Assembly: GCA_964353455.1 (NCBI GenBank)
Contig: CAYGWP010000222.1
Coordinates: 1 to 14,512, forward strand
Source: CAYGWP01 sp964353455
GTDB taxonomy: Bacteria; Planctomycetota; Phycisphaerae; FEN-1346
Length of the DNA: 14,512 nucleotides
Direction: 5' to 3'
Below the pieces are notes generated by a model, which had not been told where the DNA came from, searched no databases, and saw only the letters and a list, made by a program, of their open reading frames with translations. A program made the position numbers and the translations under genes. Below are positions 6,067 to 12,820 of the stretch, piece by piece (position 1 is the first letter of the stretch; each line of letters opens with the position of its first letter).

Positions 6067-7707
6067 ATGAGTGCGGCAGGAGCGGAACTGGCGCAGACGG
6101 AGGTCGAGGCGCGGATCCTCGTCGTCGATGATGAGGCCGAGATCGCCCAGATGGTCGCCGACGCCCTCCGAGAGGCAGACCCGACGTGGCAGATCGTGGC
6201 CGAGGCCGACCCGAAGCGGGCCCTTGAGCGCCTCGGCGACCAGGAGTTCGACTGCCTGGTGACGGACCTCGTGATGCCCGGCCTGGGGGGCCTCTCGCTG
6301 GCCGAGAAAGCGCGGCAGTCGAACGAGTGCCTGGGCCTGATAGCAATATCCGGACGCGGCACGCTGGAAGCAAGCGTTGAGGCCATGCGACTGGGGTTCT
6401 CCGATTTCATTCAGAAACCGTTCGACCTGGACGTGATTTCGCGCGCGGTGTGCCGGGTCATCCGCAACCGCCGCAACCGCGAGGCGTTCCAGCGGCGGTT
6501 CGCTGAACTGGCGGAGTCAAACACCCGCCTTCAGGAGGCCCAGGCCCAGTTGAACCAGAAACTCCAGATTGCCAGCCACGACCTCGTGCTCTCCAACAAG
6601 CGCCTTATCCGCCAGATAGACGACGTGGTGCTGACGGCCGACGTCGCGCGAAGCCTCATGGGCATCATCGAACTGGAGGACCTGCTGGGCCTCTCGGCGG
6701 AACTGGTGGGCGACCGCGTGGCCTGCCAGACGAGCACGGTGGCGCTCTACGAGCAGCACGACGCCGCCGTCGGCCTCATGGTCCGGGCCCATCCGGACGC
6801 GGACGATCCGCCGGCGCTGTGCTGGCTGCGGGAGCCGCTGAAATCGGGCGTCATGTGCCGCGCGGCCCAGACACAGAAAAGCGTCCACGTGGATGATGTG
6901 GCCGAGAGCGTCCTCCTGGCGCCCTGCGAAAAGGAATTGTGGCCCGACGGGCGGCTGTTGGCTGTCCCGATCCCGTGCCAGGGGCACGCGGCCGGGGTGG
7001 TGCTGCTGCATCGGCCGGCCGGGAGCGGGGATTTCAGCCCCCAGGACGTCAAGACGGTCGTGGAACTCGCCCGAGTCATGGGCCCGGCCATCTTGACGGC
7101 CAAGGTCCATCACCATCAGCGCTGCCAGATTTACGCATCGCTCGAGACGATCGCCGAGGCGGTCGAGACCCGCGACCCGTACCTCAAGGGACACTCGGCC
7201 CGCGTGCTGGCCTATGCCGAGCAGATGGGGCCGGCGATGGAACTGAGCCAATCGCAGGTCGGGGCGCTCCAGATCGCGGCGCGGCTGCACGACCTGGGGC
7301 GGATCGCAGTTCCCGAATCGGCCGTCAACCATCCGGGGCCGCTCACGGAGGAACAGTGGAAACTCGTGCGGCGGCATCCGGAGGCGGGGGCGCAGTTCCT
7401 CAAGGCGCTCGATTTCTTCGGTGAAGTCGCCGAGATCATCCGCTCGCACCACGAGTCGTACGACGGCACGGGGTACCCCGACCTGAGGGCGGGCGAAGAG
7501 ATACCTGTTGTGGCGCGGTTGGTGGCGATTGCCGATGCGTTCGATGCGATGACCAGCCGCCGCCCGTTCCGCGAGGCGATGAGCATCGACGATGCGCTGG
7601 AGCAGGTCCGGCGGATGGCCGGACAGCAGTTCGACCCGCGGATGGCCGAGGCGTTCCTCGGCATCCCGCGCGAGGTGCTTGAGCAAATCCAGGCGAGCGG
7701 CCGGTAG
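6067..7707 (+). CDS. REC-GAF-HD-GYP protein, probable c-di-GMP phosphodiesterase
   Basis: 546 aa, cytoplasmic. Receiver at about 15-130: Asp21/Asp22, phospho-acceptor Asp67 (TDLVMPG), Ser95, Lys117 (QKPF). A coiled coil at about 138-190 links it to a GAF domain (about 195-350). The HD-GYP domain covers about 355-540: GHSARV, HDLG (His408-Asp409), RRHPEAG, HHESYDGTGYP (His461, His462, GYP 469-471) and IADAFDAMTSRRP, so the metal ligands look complete. HD-GYP enzymes hydrolyse c-di-GMP; phosphorylation of Asp67 should control activity, as in RpfG. One oddity is that the usual Lys after HDxG is Arg (HDLGRI). AAGGGG lies 9 nt before ATG 6067. It lies 284 nt after the kinase gene, the most likely phosphodonor. 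Confidence in activity is lower than in the domain call. Confidence 0.87.
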   Translation: MSAAGAELAQTEVEARILVVDDEAEIAQMVADALREADPTWQIVAEADPKRALERLGDQEFDCLVTDLVMPGLGGLSLAEKARQSNECLGLIAISGRGTLEASVEAMRLGFSDFIQKPFDLDVISRAVCRVIRNRRNREAFQRRFAELAESNTRLQEAQAQLNQKLQIASHDLVLSNKRLIRQIDDVVLTADVARSLMGIIELEDLLGLSAELVGDRVACQTSTVALYEQHDAAVGLMVRAHPDADDPPALCWLREPLKSGVMCRAAQTQKSVHVDDVAESVLLAPCEKELWPDGRLLAVPIPCQGHAAGVVLLHRPAGSGDFSPQDVKTVVELARVMGPAILTAKVHHHQRCQIYASLETIAEAVETRDPYLKGHSARVLAYAEQMGPAMELSQSQVGALQIAARLHDLGRIAVPESAVNHPGPLTEEQWKLVRRHPEAGAQFLKALDFFGEVAEIIRSHHESYDGTGYPDLRAGEEIPVVARLVAIADAFDAMTSRRPFREAMSIDDALEQVRRMAGQQFDPRMAEAFLGIPREVLEQIQASGR

Positions 7708-7731
7708 CGCTTGTCGCGGCGACTCCATAGG

Positions 7732-7766
7732 ACCGGGCCGGCGCTACTGAGGGGCGCCGGCCCGGT
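7732..7766 (+). terminator. Intrinsic terminator of the HD-GYP gene
   Basis: A 13-bp perfect stem (ACCGGGCCGGCGC at 7732-7744 with GCGCCGGCCCGGT at 7754-7766) with a 9-nt loop, followed by TTATT. It starts 25 nt after the stop codon. Its base touches the toxin stop codon (7767-7769) of the convergent TA operon. On the minus strand no U-tract follows, so it should act mainly for the plus-strand gene. Confidence 0.7.
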
Positions 7767-8030
7767 TTATTCGTAGTGCGTCCACATACGAATAATCTTG
7801 ACCGTCTTAATGTCCTCGAGAACCTGGTACACAAGACGGTGCTGGATATTAATGCGCCGCGAGATCGCCCCGTGCAGGTCGCCCCGCAACTTCTCGAAAG
7901 GCGGCGGCGTCCGGTAGGGGTCCGCCCGGAGAATGTCCAGGATCTTCTCGACCTTCGAGCGCAGCCCCGACTTGGCGACCTTCTTGGCGTCGCGCCGCGC
8001 CTGGGCAGTATAGACAAGCGTCCAGGTCAC
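7767..8030 (-). CDS. yoeB: YoeB/Txe-family toxin (endoribonuclease)
   Basis: 87 aa from GTG 8030. The fold signature is that of the YoeB/Txe toxins: PYRTPPPFEKLRGDL, then SRRINIQHRLVYQV and the C-terminus WTHYE. With this start Glu46 and Arg65 fall at the same numbers as the catalytic residues of E. coli YoeB, and His85-Tyr86 correspond to its terminal His-Tyr, plus one extra Glu. Such toxins bind the ribosome A site and cut mRNA. GTG 8030 overlaps the antitoxin stop by 4 nt (GTGA), typical translational coupling; GTG 8033 is possible too, with GAGGG 6 nt upstream of it. A longer start at GTG 8051 is less likely. The antitoxin gene lies directly upstream. All catalytic residues are present, so the toxin is probably functional. 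Confidence 0.9.
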   Translation of the reverse strand: MTWTLVYTAQARRDAKKVAKSGLRSKVEKILDILRADPYRTPPPFEKLRGDLHGAISRRINIQHRLVYQVLEDIKTVKIIRMWTHYE

Positions 8031-8269
8031 CACCCGATTCCCTCGGAGCACTTCTCGACGGGGGTCTTAAGGCCCTTGATGATGGACTGCCTCATGCCCG
8101 GAATCGACAGGAGGTAGAGCGTCTCCTGGATGGACCGCCAGTCGTCCTCCGACACCAGGACCGCCCCGCCGCGCTTTCCGGAAATGTGAATCGGTTCGTG
8201 AGACCGGCCGATGTCGTCGAGAATTTTGTACAGTCTCCTGCGGGCTTCGGTGACGGCAATGGTTGTCAT
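8027..8269 (-). CDS. yefM: YefM/Phd-family antitoxin
   Basis: 80 aa. The N-terminal dimerisation and DNA-binding part reads TTIAVTEARRRLYKILDDI, followed by EPIHISGKRGGAVLVSEDDWRSIQETLYLLSIPG, which is the standard YefM pattern; the C-terminal tail should wrap the toxin. ATG 8269 is chosen over an in-frame start at 8287 because GGAGG sits 6 nt upstream and the homology begins at MTTIAVTEA. It is first in the operon and probably represses it with YoeB through the palindrome just upstream. Neighbouring genes are unrelated housekeeping and signalling genes. Confidence 0.9.
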   Translation of the reverse strand: MTTIAVTEARRRLYKILDDIGRSHEPIHISGKRGGAVLVSEDDWRSIQETLYLLSIPGMRQSIIKGLKTPVEKCSEGIGW

Positions 8270-8287
8270 TATAAGCCTCCGGATCAA

Positions 8288-8326
8288 CGTACGTTATAAC
8301 GTACGCCATGGAAAGTGTTTCGTCAA
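8288..8326 (-). promoter_or_regulatory. Promoter and palindromic operator of the TA operon
   Basis: The 18-bp perfect palindrome CGTACGTTATAACGTACG (8288-8305) lies 18 bp upstream of the antitoxin ATG. It contains two GTAC cores with centres 12 bp apart. On the minus strand TTGACG (8321-8326) could be the -35, with the -10 region overlapping the palindrome (TACGTT at 17-nt spacing, poor match; TATAAC is too far). Autorepression by YefM-YoeB at TGTACA-core palindromes is known in E. coli; the equivalence here is inferred. Confidence 0.65.
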
Positions 8327-8359
8327 GTTCTTTTCCCGGCCAACCGTTTTGTTGCGCGC

Positions 8360-8388
8360 TTGACTTTCGGCCCGCCGCCGATTCAAAT
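8360..8388 (+). promoter_or_regulatory. Candidate promoter of the Sua5-phosphatase/rpiB operon (P3)
   Basis: TTGACT (8360-8365), 17-nt spacer TTCGGCCCGCCGCCGAT, TCAAAT (8383-8388). The -35 is 5/6 and the -10 is 4/6. The spacer shares CCGCCGCCGAT with the promoter at 2823. Only 9 nt separate the -10 from the ATG at 8398, so the mRNA would have almost no leader. Confidence 0.5.
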
Positions 8389-8397
8389 CTGCGGCAA

Positions 8398-9513
8398 ATG
8401 GAAACACGCTTCCTGACTGCGACCGATCCCGAAGCCCAGGCGGATGCGATCCGAGAGGCCGCGCGGGCGCTCGCCTCAGGGTCGCTCATCGTATTCCCGA
8501 CCGAAACGGTCTATGGCGTCGGCGCGAGCGTCATGAGCGCCGAGGCCGTCGCGGCCCTGGAGCAACTCAAGGGCCGCACCCCCGACAAGCCGTTCACCCT
8601 CCACCTGGCCGACCCTCACGAGGCCGAGAGGTACGCCGGGCCGCTGCCGCTGGTCGCCCGGCGTCTGGTCCAGAAGACGTGGCCGGGCCCGCTGACGCTC
8701 GTTGTCCCGGACCGCCGTCCGCACCGGGGCAAGCCGGCCGGGATGATCGAAGATGCGGTCTATTACCAGGGGACGGTGGGCCTGCGATGCCCGCGGAGCG
8801 CTGTGGGCCAGGCGATCCTGCGGGCCTCGGGCGTTCCGGTGGCCGGGTCGAGCGCGAACCTGGGCGGACGGCCGGCGCCGCGCGACGCGCACGAGGCCCT
8901 GGCCGACCTGCGCGGCAAGGTCGCGGTGATCGTGGATGCCGGCCCAACACTGCACGCCCGGGCCTCAACGGTCGTGCGGGTCCGCGAGGACGACTCCTTT
9001 GAGATCCTGCGCGAGGGGGCCATCACGGCCCGGCGGGTGGAGCGGCTGGCCCGGACGCGCGTGCTCTTTGTCTGCACGGGCAACATCTGCCGCAGCCCGA
9101 TGGCGGTAGGCATCGCCGCCCGGATGATGGCCGACCGTCTCGGCTCCGCGCCCGAGGAACTGCCGCTGCACGGGGTCGAGATCGCGAGCGCGGGCACCGG
9201 CGCGGCGGCCGGGCTGCCGGCCAGCACATCGGCAGTTCAGGTGATGGACGAGCAAGGGATCGACATCCGCGGGCACCAGAGCCGGCCCATCACCGTTGAC
9301 GCGCTCCTGGCGGCAGACTATATTTGGGTAATGACGGAAAGCCAGCGCGAGTGTGTGGTGCGGCTTGCGCCGGAATCGGCGTCGCGTGCGGCGCTGGTGG
9401 ATTCTTCGGGCGAAGACGTGTCCGACCCCGTCGGCGGAACGATGGAGGACTATCGAGCGTGCGCCCGCCACTTGAACAAGGCTTTGGCCGCGCGCATGGC
9501 GGAGGTCGTCTGA
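8398..9513 (+). CDS. Fusion of Sua5/YrdC threonylcarbamoyl-AMP synthase and low-molecular-weight protein phosphatase
   Basis: 371 aa. Residues about 10-210 are a YrdC/TsaC/Sua5 domain: FPTETVYGVG, LKGRTPDKPFTLHL, TWPGPLTLV, VGLRCP and AGSSANLGG. This enzyme makes threonylcarbamoyl-AMP from Thr, bicarbonate and ATP for the t6A modification of ANN-decoding tRNAs. Residues about 219-371 are an LMW-PTP domain: P-loop CTGNICRS with Cys226 and Arg232, and the acid loop DPVGG with Asp343. Bacillus has the same activities as separate neighbours (ywlC, ywlE) followed by rpiB (ywlF), as here. Position 5 of the P-loop is Ile, as in tyrosine phosphatases, where YwlE has Thr. ATG 8398 is chosen because it follows the promoter; no Shine-Dalgarno is visible, and an upstream ATG at 8308 would lie before the promoter. 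It overlaps rpiB by 1 nt. Confidence 0.9.
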   Translation: METRFLTATDPEAQADAIREAARALASGSLIVFPTETVYGVGASVMSAEAVAALEQLKGRTPDKPFTLHLADPHEAERYAGPLPLVARRLVQKTWPGPLTLVVPDRRPHRGKPAGMIEDAVYYQGTVGLRCPRSAVGQAILRASGVPVAGSSANLGGRPAPRDAHEALADLRGKVAVIVDAGPTLHARASTVVRVREDDSFEILREGAITARRVERLARTRVLFVCTGNICRSPMAVGIAARMMADRLGSAPEELPLHGVEIASAGTGAAAGLPASTSAVQVMDEQGIDIRGHQSRPITVDALLAADYIWVMTESQRECVVRLAPESASRAALVDSSGEDVSDPVGGTMEDYRACARHLNKALAARMAEVV

Positions 9514-10019
9514 TGAAGATCGTGCTTGGAAGCGACCATCGCGGCTACCAGAGCAAGGAACGCCTCAAGCACTTCCTGGCCGAGCGAGGCCACGAGGTGG
9601 TGGATTGCGGCACGACGAGCGAGTCGTCTGCCGACTATCCGGACTACGCCATCCCGGCGTGCCTGATGGTGGCCCAGAAGAAGGCCGAGCGCGGCATACT
9701 GATGTGCGGCTCGGGCATCGGCATGACGATGACGGCCAACAAGGTGGGCGGCATCAGGGCCGCGCTTTGCCACGATGAACTGACGGCCGAAATGAGCCGC
9801 AGGCACAACGATGCGAACGTTCTGTGTCTTGCGGCTGACCTGCTGGGAGACGAACTGATACACCGGATGGTGGAGGTGTGGCTGACGGCGCCGTTCGATG
9901 CCGGCCGCCACGCACGCCGGGTCCTGAAGATGATGTCCGCCGAAAAGCATCTTGGCGCCACGCCGGAGAGCATTCCGGCCGAGCCCGCCCCGCCGACGAA
10001 AACCAAAGCCAAGAAATAG
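9513..10019 (+). CDS. rpiB: Ribose-5-phosphate isomerase B
   Basis: 168 aa. It interconverts ribose-5-phosphate and ribulose-5-phosphate in the pentose phosphate pathway. The RpiB/LacAB family signatures are clear: GSDHRG (6-11), SSADYPDYA, GILMCGSGIGMTMTANKVGG with catalytic Cys65, and RRHNDANVL with His98. The core ends near residue 145; the final 20 or so residues (PAEPAPPTKTKAKK) are an extra Pro/Lys-rich tail not needed for the fold. ATG 9513 overlaps the preceding stop by 1 nt (TGATG) with GGAGG 7 nt upstream, so translation is coupled to the fusion gene. Allose-6-phosphate isomerase is an alternative activity in this family but lacks support here. Confidence 0.93.
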   Translation: MKIVLGSDHRGYQSKERLKHFLAERGHEVVDCGTTSESSADYPDYAIPACLMVAQKKAERGILMCGSGIGMTMTANKVGGIRAALCHDELTAEMSRRHNDANVLCLAADLLGDELIHRMVEVWLTAPFDAGRHARRVLKMMSAEKHLGATPESIPAEPAPPTKTKAKK

Positions 10020-10042
10020 CCCTCCAGCCGCTGGCGTAACCC

Positions 10043-10115
10043 CGCGGGTACTCAACACGTGAGGAAATACCCGCGACCCTTCGGCTGCGCTCAGGGCAGG
10101 CTCTTACGGTCGCGG
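10043..10115. repeat. Structured intergenic element with a dispersed-repeat-like core
   Basis: Between the converging rpiB and TPR genes. CGCGGGTA (10043-10050) pairs with TACCCGCG (10068-10075), and inside it CTCA (10051-10054) pairs with TGAG (10060-10063), which could be the rpiB terminator although no U-tract follows. An overlapping alternative stem is CCGCGACC (10071-10078) with GGTCGCGG (10108-10115). The enclosed CCCTTCGGCTGCGCTCAGGG resembles short interspersed repeats I remember from environmental genomes. Only one copy is in the window. Confidence 0.4.
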
Positions 10116-10120
10116 CTCGA

Positions 10121-11770
10121 TTACTCGTTCGCAGTCGGCCCGACGGGGGCGGCGGCACGCGGCAGGGCCTCTTCGCCCAAGAGGCCCATGTTGTCGAGCG
10201 CCAGGGCAAGGCTCGCCTCAATCCCAGCCGCACCCGGCTGCCGCTCGAGGGCCTTCTGATACTGCTCGACAGCCAGCGGCCAGAGTCCCTGGTCGGCATA
10301 GACGAGGCCGAGCCGATAGTGCAGGTCCACGTATTCCGGCTGGAGATTGACGGCCTTTCCGAGCGCCTCGGTGGCCTCCCCCAGCCTTCCGGCTTCCCAG
10401 GCCGCCAGGCCCAACTTCACGAGCGCCTTGACGTACGTGGGGTTGATCTTAACGGCCGCGCGGAACTCCACCAGCGCCTCCTCAATCCGCCCGGCGCTCT
10501 TCAGGAGCAGGCCATAGCGGTATCGAAAGTCCGCGAAGTCCGGATGGTCGGCCACCACCTTGGCGTGTTCCCGCAATTCCGCCGCGAGAACATCCGACGC
10601 GTCGAGTTCATCCACCACGGGGACCATCGCCTTTCCCGGCATGCCCAGTTCATGCCCCAGGGCCGATGCCAGGCTTGACCTGAGGGCCAGCCGCGACATC
10701 TCCTGGTACAGCCGCGACGAGCCGGGGGCGATGCGCACGGCCATCTCCACGGCCTCATCCGCCTGCTCCGCCATCCCGATCTGCCGGTACGCCACAGCCA
10801 GGCCCGCGTACGCCTCCAGGTAACTGTCGTTGACGCGGCTGGCACGCTCGTAGTGGACGACCGCCTCCTCGGGCTTTCCGAGTTCCACGAGGACGCGGCC
10901 CCTGAGGACCAGGGCATCGAGATATCTCGGATTGATCGCCAGCGCCTGGCGGAGGTGGTAATCGGCCGACTCGATGTCGCCCGCGGCCGCAAGGAGGCGC
11001 GCGGCGTGAAAATGGAGGTCAGGGTACTCGGGATGGGCATCGAGCGCGCGGCGGATTTCGTCGAGCGCCTGGTCGATCATCCCCTGGTCTTCAAGGCACT
11101 CGGCCAGGCGGCAGCGGACTTCCCAGTTGTCCGGCTCGATCAGGAGGGCGTCCTGGAACTCGATGACGGCCGATTCCATGTCCCCGCGGCGGACGTGAAG
11201 CGATGCCAGGTTCATCCGGGTCTCAAAGTCGCCCGGCTCCTGCCGCTTGAGCGTCGAGTAATGGTGCGCGGCGGCGTCGAGGTTCCCGGCCACAAGTTCC
11301 AGCGCGGCCAGACGCTGCCGGGCCGCCGTGTGGGCCGGGTCGGCAGCAAGCGCCGAGCGGTAACTGGCCGCCGCTTTAATCACCGCCCCCTGCCGCTCCT
11401 GGAGTTGGCCGATGACATACCGGACCGTTGCGGCCTGGCTGCTCCGCGCGGACACAGGATCCAGGACCTCCACGGCCTTGCCAGGGTCGCCCAGGTCGCT
11501 GAGGACGGCGGCAAGGGCCACGCGGGCATCGTCAAGGTCTCCGTCGATGCGGACGGCGCTTTCGAGGGCCTGCCTGGCTGCGGCGAGGCGCCCCAGTTCC
11601 ATCTGCTTCAGGCCGAGCGTGAGTTGGGCGTCGGCCCGCATCGGATGGTCGGCCGCTTCCTGCTGGGCCGATTCCAGGGTGGACTCGGCCGGCGGCTTCA
11701 GATACTTGCTCAGGTAGCCCGTAAAGTCGCCCGCCAGTCCCTTGCCCAGGAGTCGCAGGAGGTAACTCAC
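10121..11770 (-). CDS. Large TPR protein, function unknown
   Basis: 549 aa, almost entirely tetratricopeptide repeats from about residue 40 to 535, with a less regular insert at about 355-410 (containing ELGMPGKAMVPVVDELD). No signal peptide; residues 1-25 (MSYLLRLLGKGLAGDFTGYL) form an amphipathic or hydrophobic helix that may touch a membrane or partner. Several repeats share a style seen in the upstream protein: HPEYPDLHF, then AINPRY. TPR arrays are protein-binding scaffolds; no catalytic domain is visible. Start GTG 11770 overlaps the previous stop by 4 nt (GTGA) and has a perfect AAGGAGGT 5 nt upstream, which is strong support for this start and for coupling. It is the last gene of the minus-strand operon. 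Confidence 0.85.
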   Translation of the reverse strand: MSYLLRLLGKGLAGDFTGYLSKYLKPPAESTLESAQQEAADHPMRADAQLTLGLKQMELGRLAAARQALESAVRIDGDLDDARVALAAVLSDLGDPGKAVEVLDPVSARSSQAATVRYVIGQLQERQGAVIKAAASYRSALAADPAHTAARQRLAALELVAGNLDAAAHHYSTLKRQEPGDFETRMNLASLHVRRGDMESAVIEFQDALLIEPDNWEVRCRLAECLEDQGMIDQALDEIRRALDAHPEYPDLHFHAARLLAAAGDIESADYHLRQALAINPRYLDALVLRGRVLVELGKPEEAVVHYERASRVNDSYLEAYAGLAVAYRQIGMAEQADEAVEMAVRIAPGSSRLYQEMSRLALRSSLASALGHELGMPGKAMVPVVDELDASDVLAAELREHAKVVADHPDFADFRYRYGLLLKSAGRIEEALVEFRAAVKINPTYVKALVKLGLAAWEAGRLGEATEALGKAVNLQPEYVDLHYRLGLVYADQGLWPLAVEQYQKALERQPGAAGIEASLALALDNMGLLGEEALPRAAAPVGPTANE

Positions 11771-12777
11771 GAGCCACCTCCTTCCTTGGCGCCCGCTGGC
11801 GGGGGTCCGACCAGGGCGGCCTCAAGGACCTCGAGCCTGCGGCGGGCCTCATCGCACTTGCCGTTGATCTCCAGTGCGCTGCGGTAGGCGTCGGCGGCCT
11901 CTCGCGGGCGGCCCTGCTCGCGCATCAGGTGCCCGAGCCTGAGGTGGGCGTCGAGCCACTTGGGCCGGAGTTCAACCGCCTGCCTGCACCGCTCGGCGGC
12001 CTCGACCGGGCGGCCGCTCTTCTCGTACAGCCGCACGGCAAGCAGGCACGCCTCGGCGTATCGCGGGTTGATGGCGATGGCCTTCTCGGCCGCCTCGATC
12101 GCGCGGCCGAGTTCGCCCAGTTGCTCGGCAATCAGCCCCAGGCCGAAGTGCAGGTCCGGATACGCCGGATGCTGCGCGGCCAGCCGCACAAGCGCCCGCC
12201 TTGCGGCCCGCAGCGTCTCGCGGTCTTCGGGCGAGAGGTCGTCGCGATGGATGACCAGGGCCTCGGCCACTTCGGGGTCGCGCGCGACGATCCGCTCGAT
12301 GGCGGCGGCGCGACGCGGCGGCGGCGGCGGACGACGTTCCGGCCGCACCCCGGATTCCGCCATCGCACGCTCGCCCACGCAGACCAGCCACCGCAGACCC
12401 TCGGCGGCCTCGCCGCCCACGCTCATCGCCTGCCGCAGCGTCTCCACGCTCGACGCCGTCCGACCGGCCGCGCCCTGCACCAGGCCCAGGTCCCGCAGGT
12501 ACTCGAATCGCGCCGGGTCCTGCTCGGCGGCCCGCGCGACGTGACGCTCGGCGGAATCGTAGTCACCCGCGCCGGCGAAGATGAGGCCAAGCAGGTGCCG
12601 GAGTCGGGCGGTCCGAGCGGCCTGCGCGAGGCCCGTCTGGAACGCTTCGCGGGCCTGGGCGAGGCGGCCGGCCCTCATCAGCCAGGCGCCCAGTTCCGCG
12701 TGAAACTCCGGCCGCGCCGGCTCGGCCCGGACGCGATCCCGCAGCGCCGCTTCCTTCTCGTAATCGTGACGACGCAT
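11767..12777 (-). CDS. TPR protein with Pro-rich linker, function unknown
   Basis: 336 aa. TPR units at about 10-140 (EFHAELGAWLMRAGRLAQAREAF and onward) and about 195-325 (YPDLHFGLGLIAEQLGELGRAI; AEAAEKAIAINPRY-like units follow), separated by a charged linker with PERRPPPPPRRAA near residue 150. No signal peptide and no catalytic motif. It probably binds partners in the cytoplasm together with the TPR protein translated from the overlapping downstream gene. ATG 12777 has AAGGAG 6 nt upstream. It lies 43 nt after the SPOR lipoprotein stop, and its own stop overlaps the next start, so these three genes are likely one transcript. Confidence 0.85.
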   Translation of the reverse strand: MRRHDYEKEAALRDRVRAEPARPEFHAELGAWLMRAGRLAQAREAFQTGLAQAARTARLRHLLGLIFAGAGDYDSAERHVARAAEQDPARFEYLRDLGLVQGAAGRTASSVETLRQAMSVGGEAAEGLRWLVCVGERAMAESGVRPERRPPPPPRRAAAIERIVARDPEVAEALVIHRDDLSPEDRETLRAARRALVRLAAQHPAYPDLHFGLGLIAEQLGELGRAIEAAEKAIAINPRYAEACLLAVRLYEKSGRPVEAAERCRQAVELRPKWLDAHLRLGHLMREQGRPREAADAYRSALEINGKCDEARRRLEVLEAALVGPPPAGAKEGGGS

Positions 12778-12792
12778 GTTGCACTCCTTAAC

Positions 12793-12816
12793 GCGCTCGC
12801 CTGCGGCTCGCGGCTA
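12793..12816. repeat. Short GC-rich intergenic repeat-like element
   Basis: In the 43-nt gap between two minus-strand genes, GCTCGC occurs twice (12795-12800 and 12806-12811) within CGCTCGCCTGCGGCTCGCGG. I associate this kind of sequence with dispersed repeats between genes of Planctomycetota, from memory only. It may simply be leader sequence. Confidence 0.25.
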
Positions 12817-12820
12817 AACG

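Noticed and set aside
7767..8326. TA pair as part of a larger defence island or integron
   Set aside because: Neighbours on both sides are signalling and housekeeping genes; no integrase, attC-like site or other defence gene is present.
12301..12345. GCGGCGGCGGCGG-type triplet run as a possible repeat element
   Set aside because: It encodes the Pro/Arg-rich linker (RRPPPPPRRAA) of a TPR protein on the minus strand, so it is coding low complexity.
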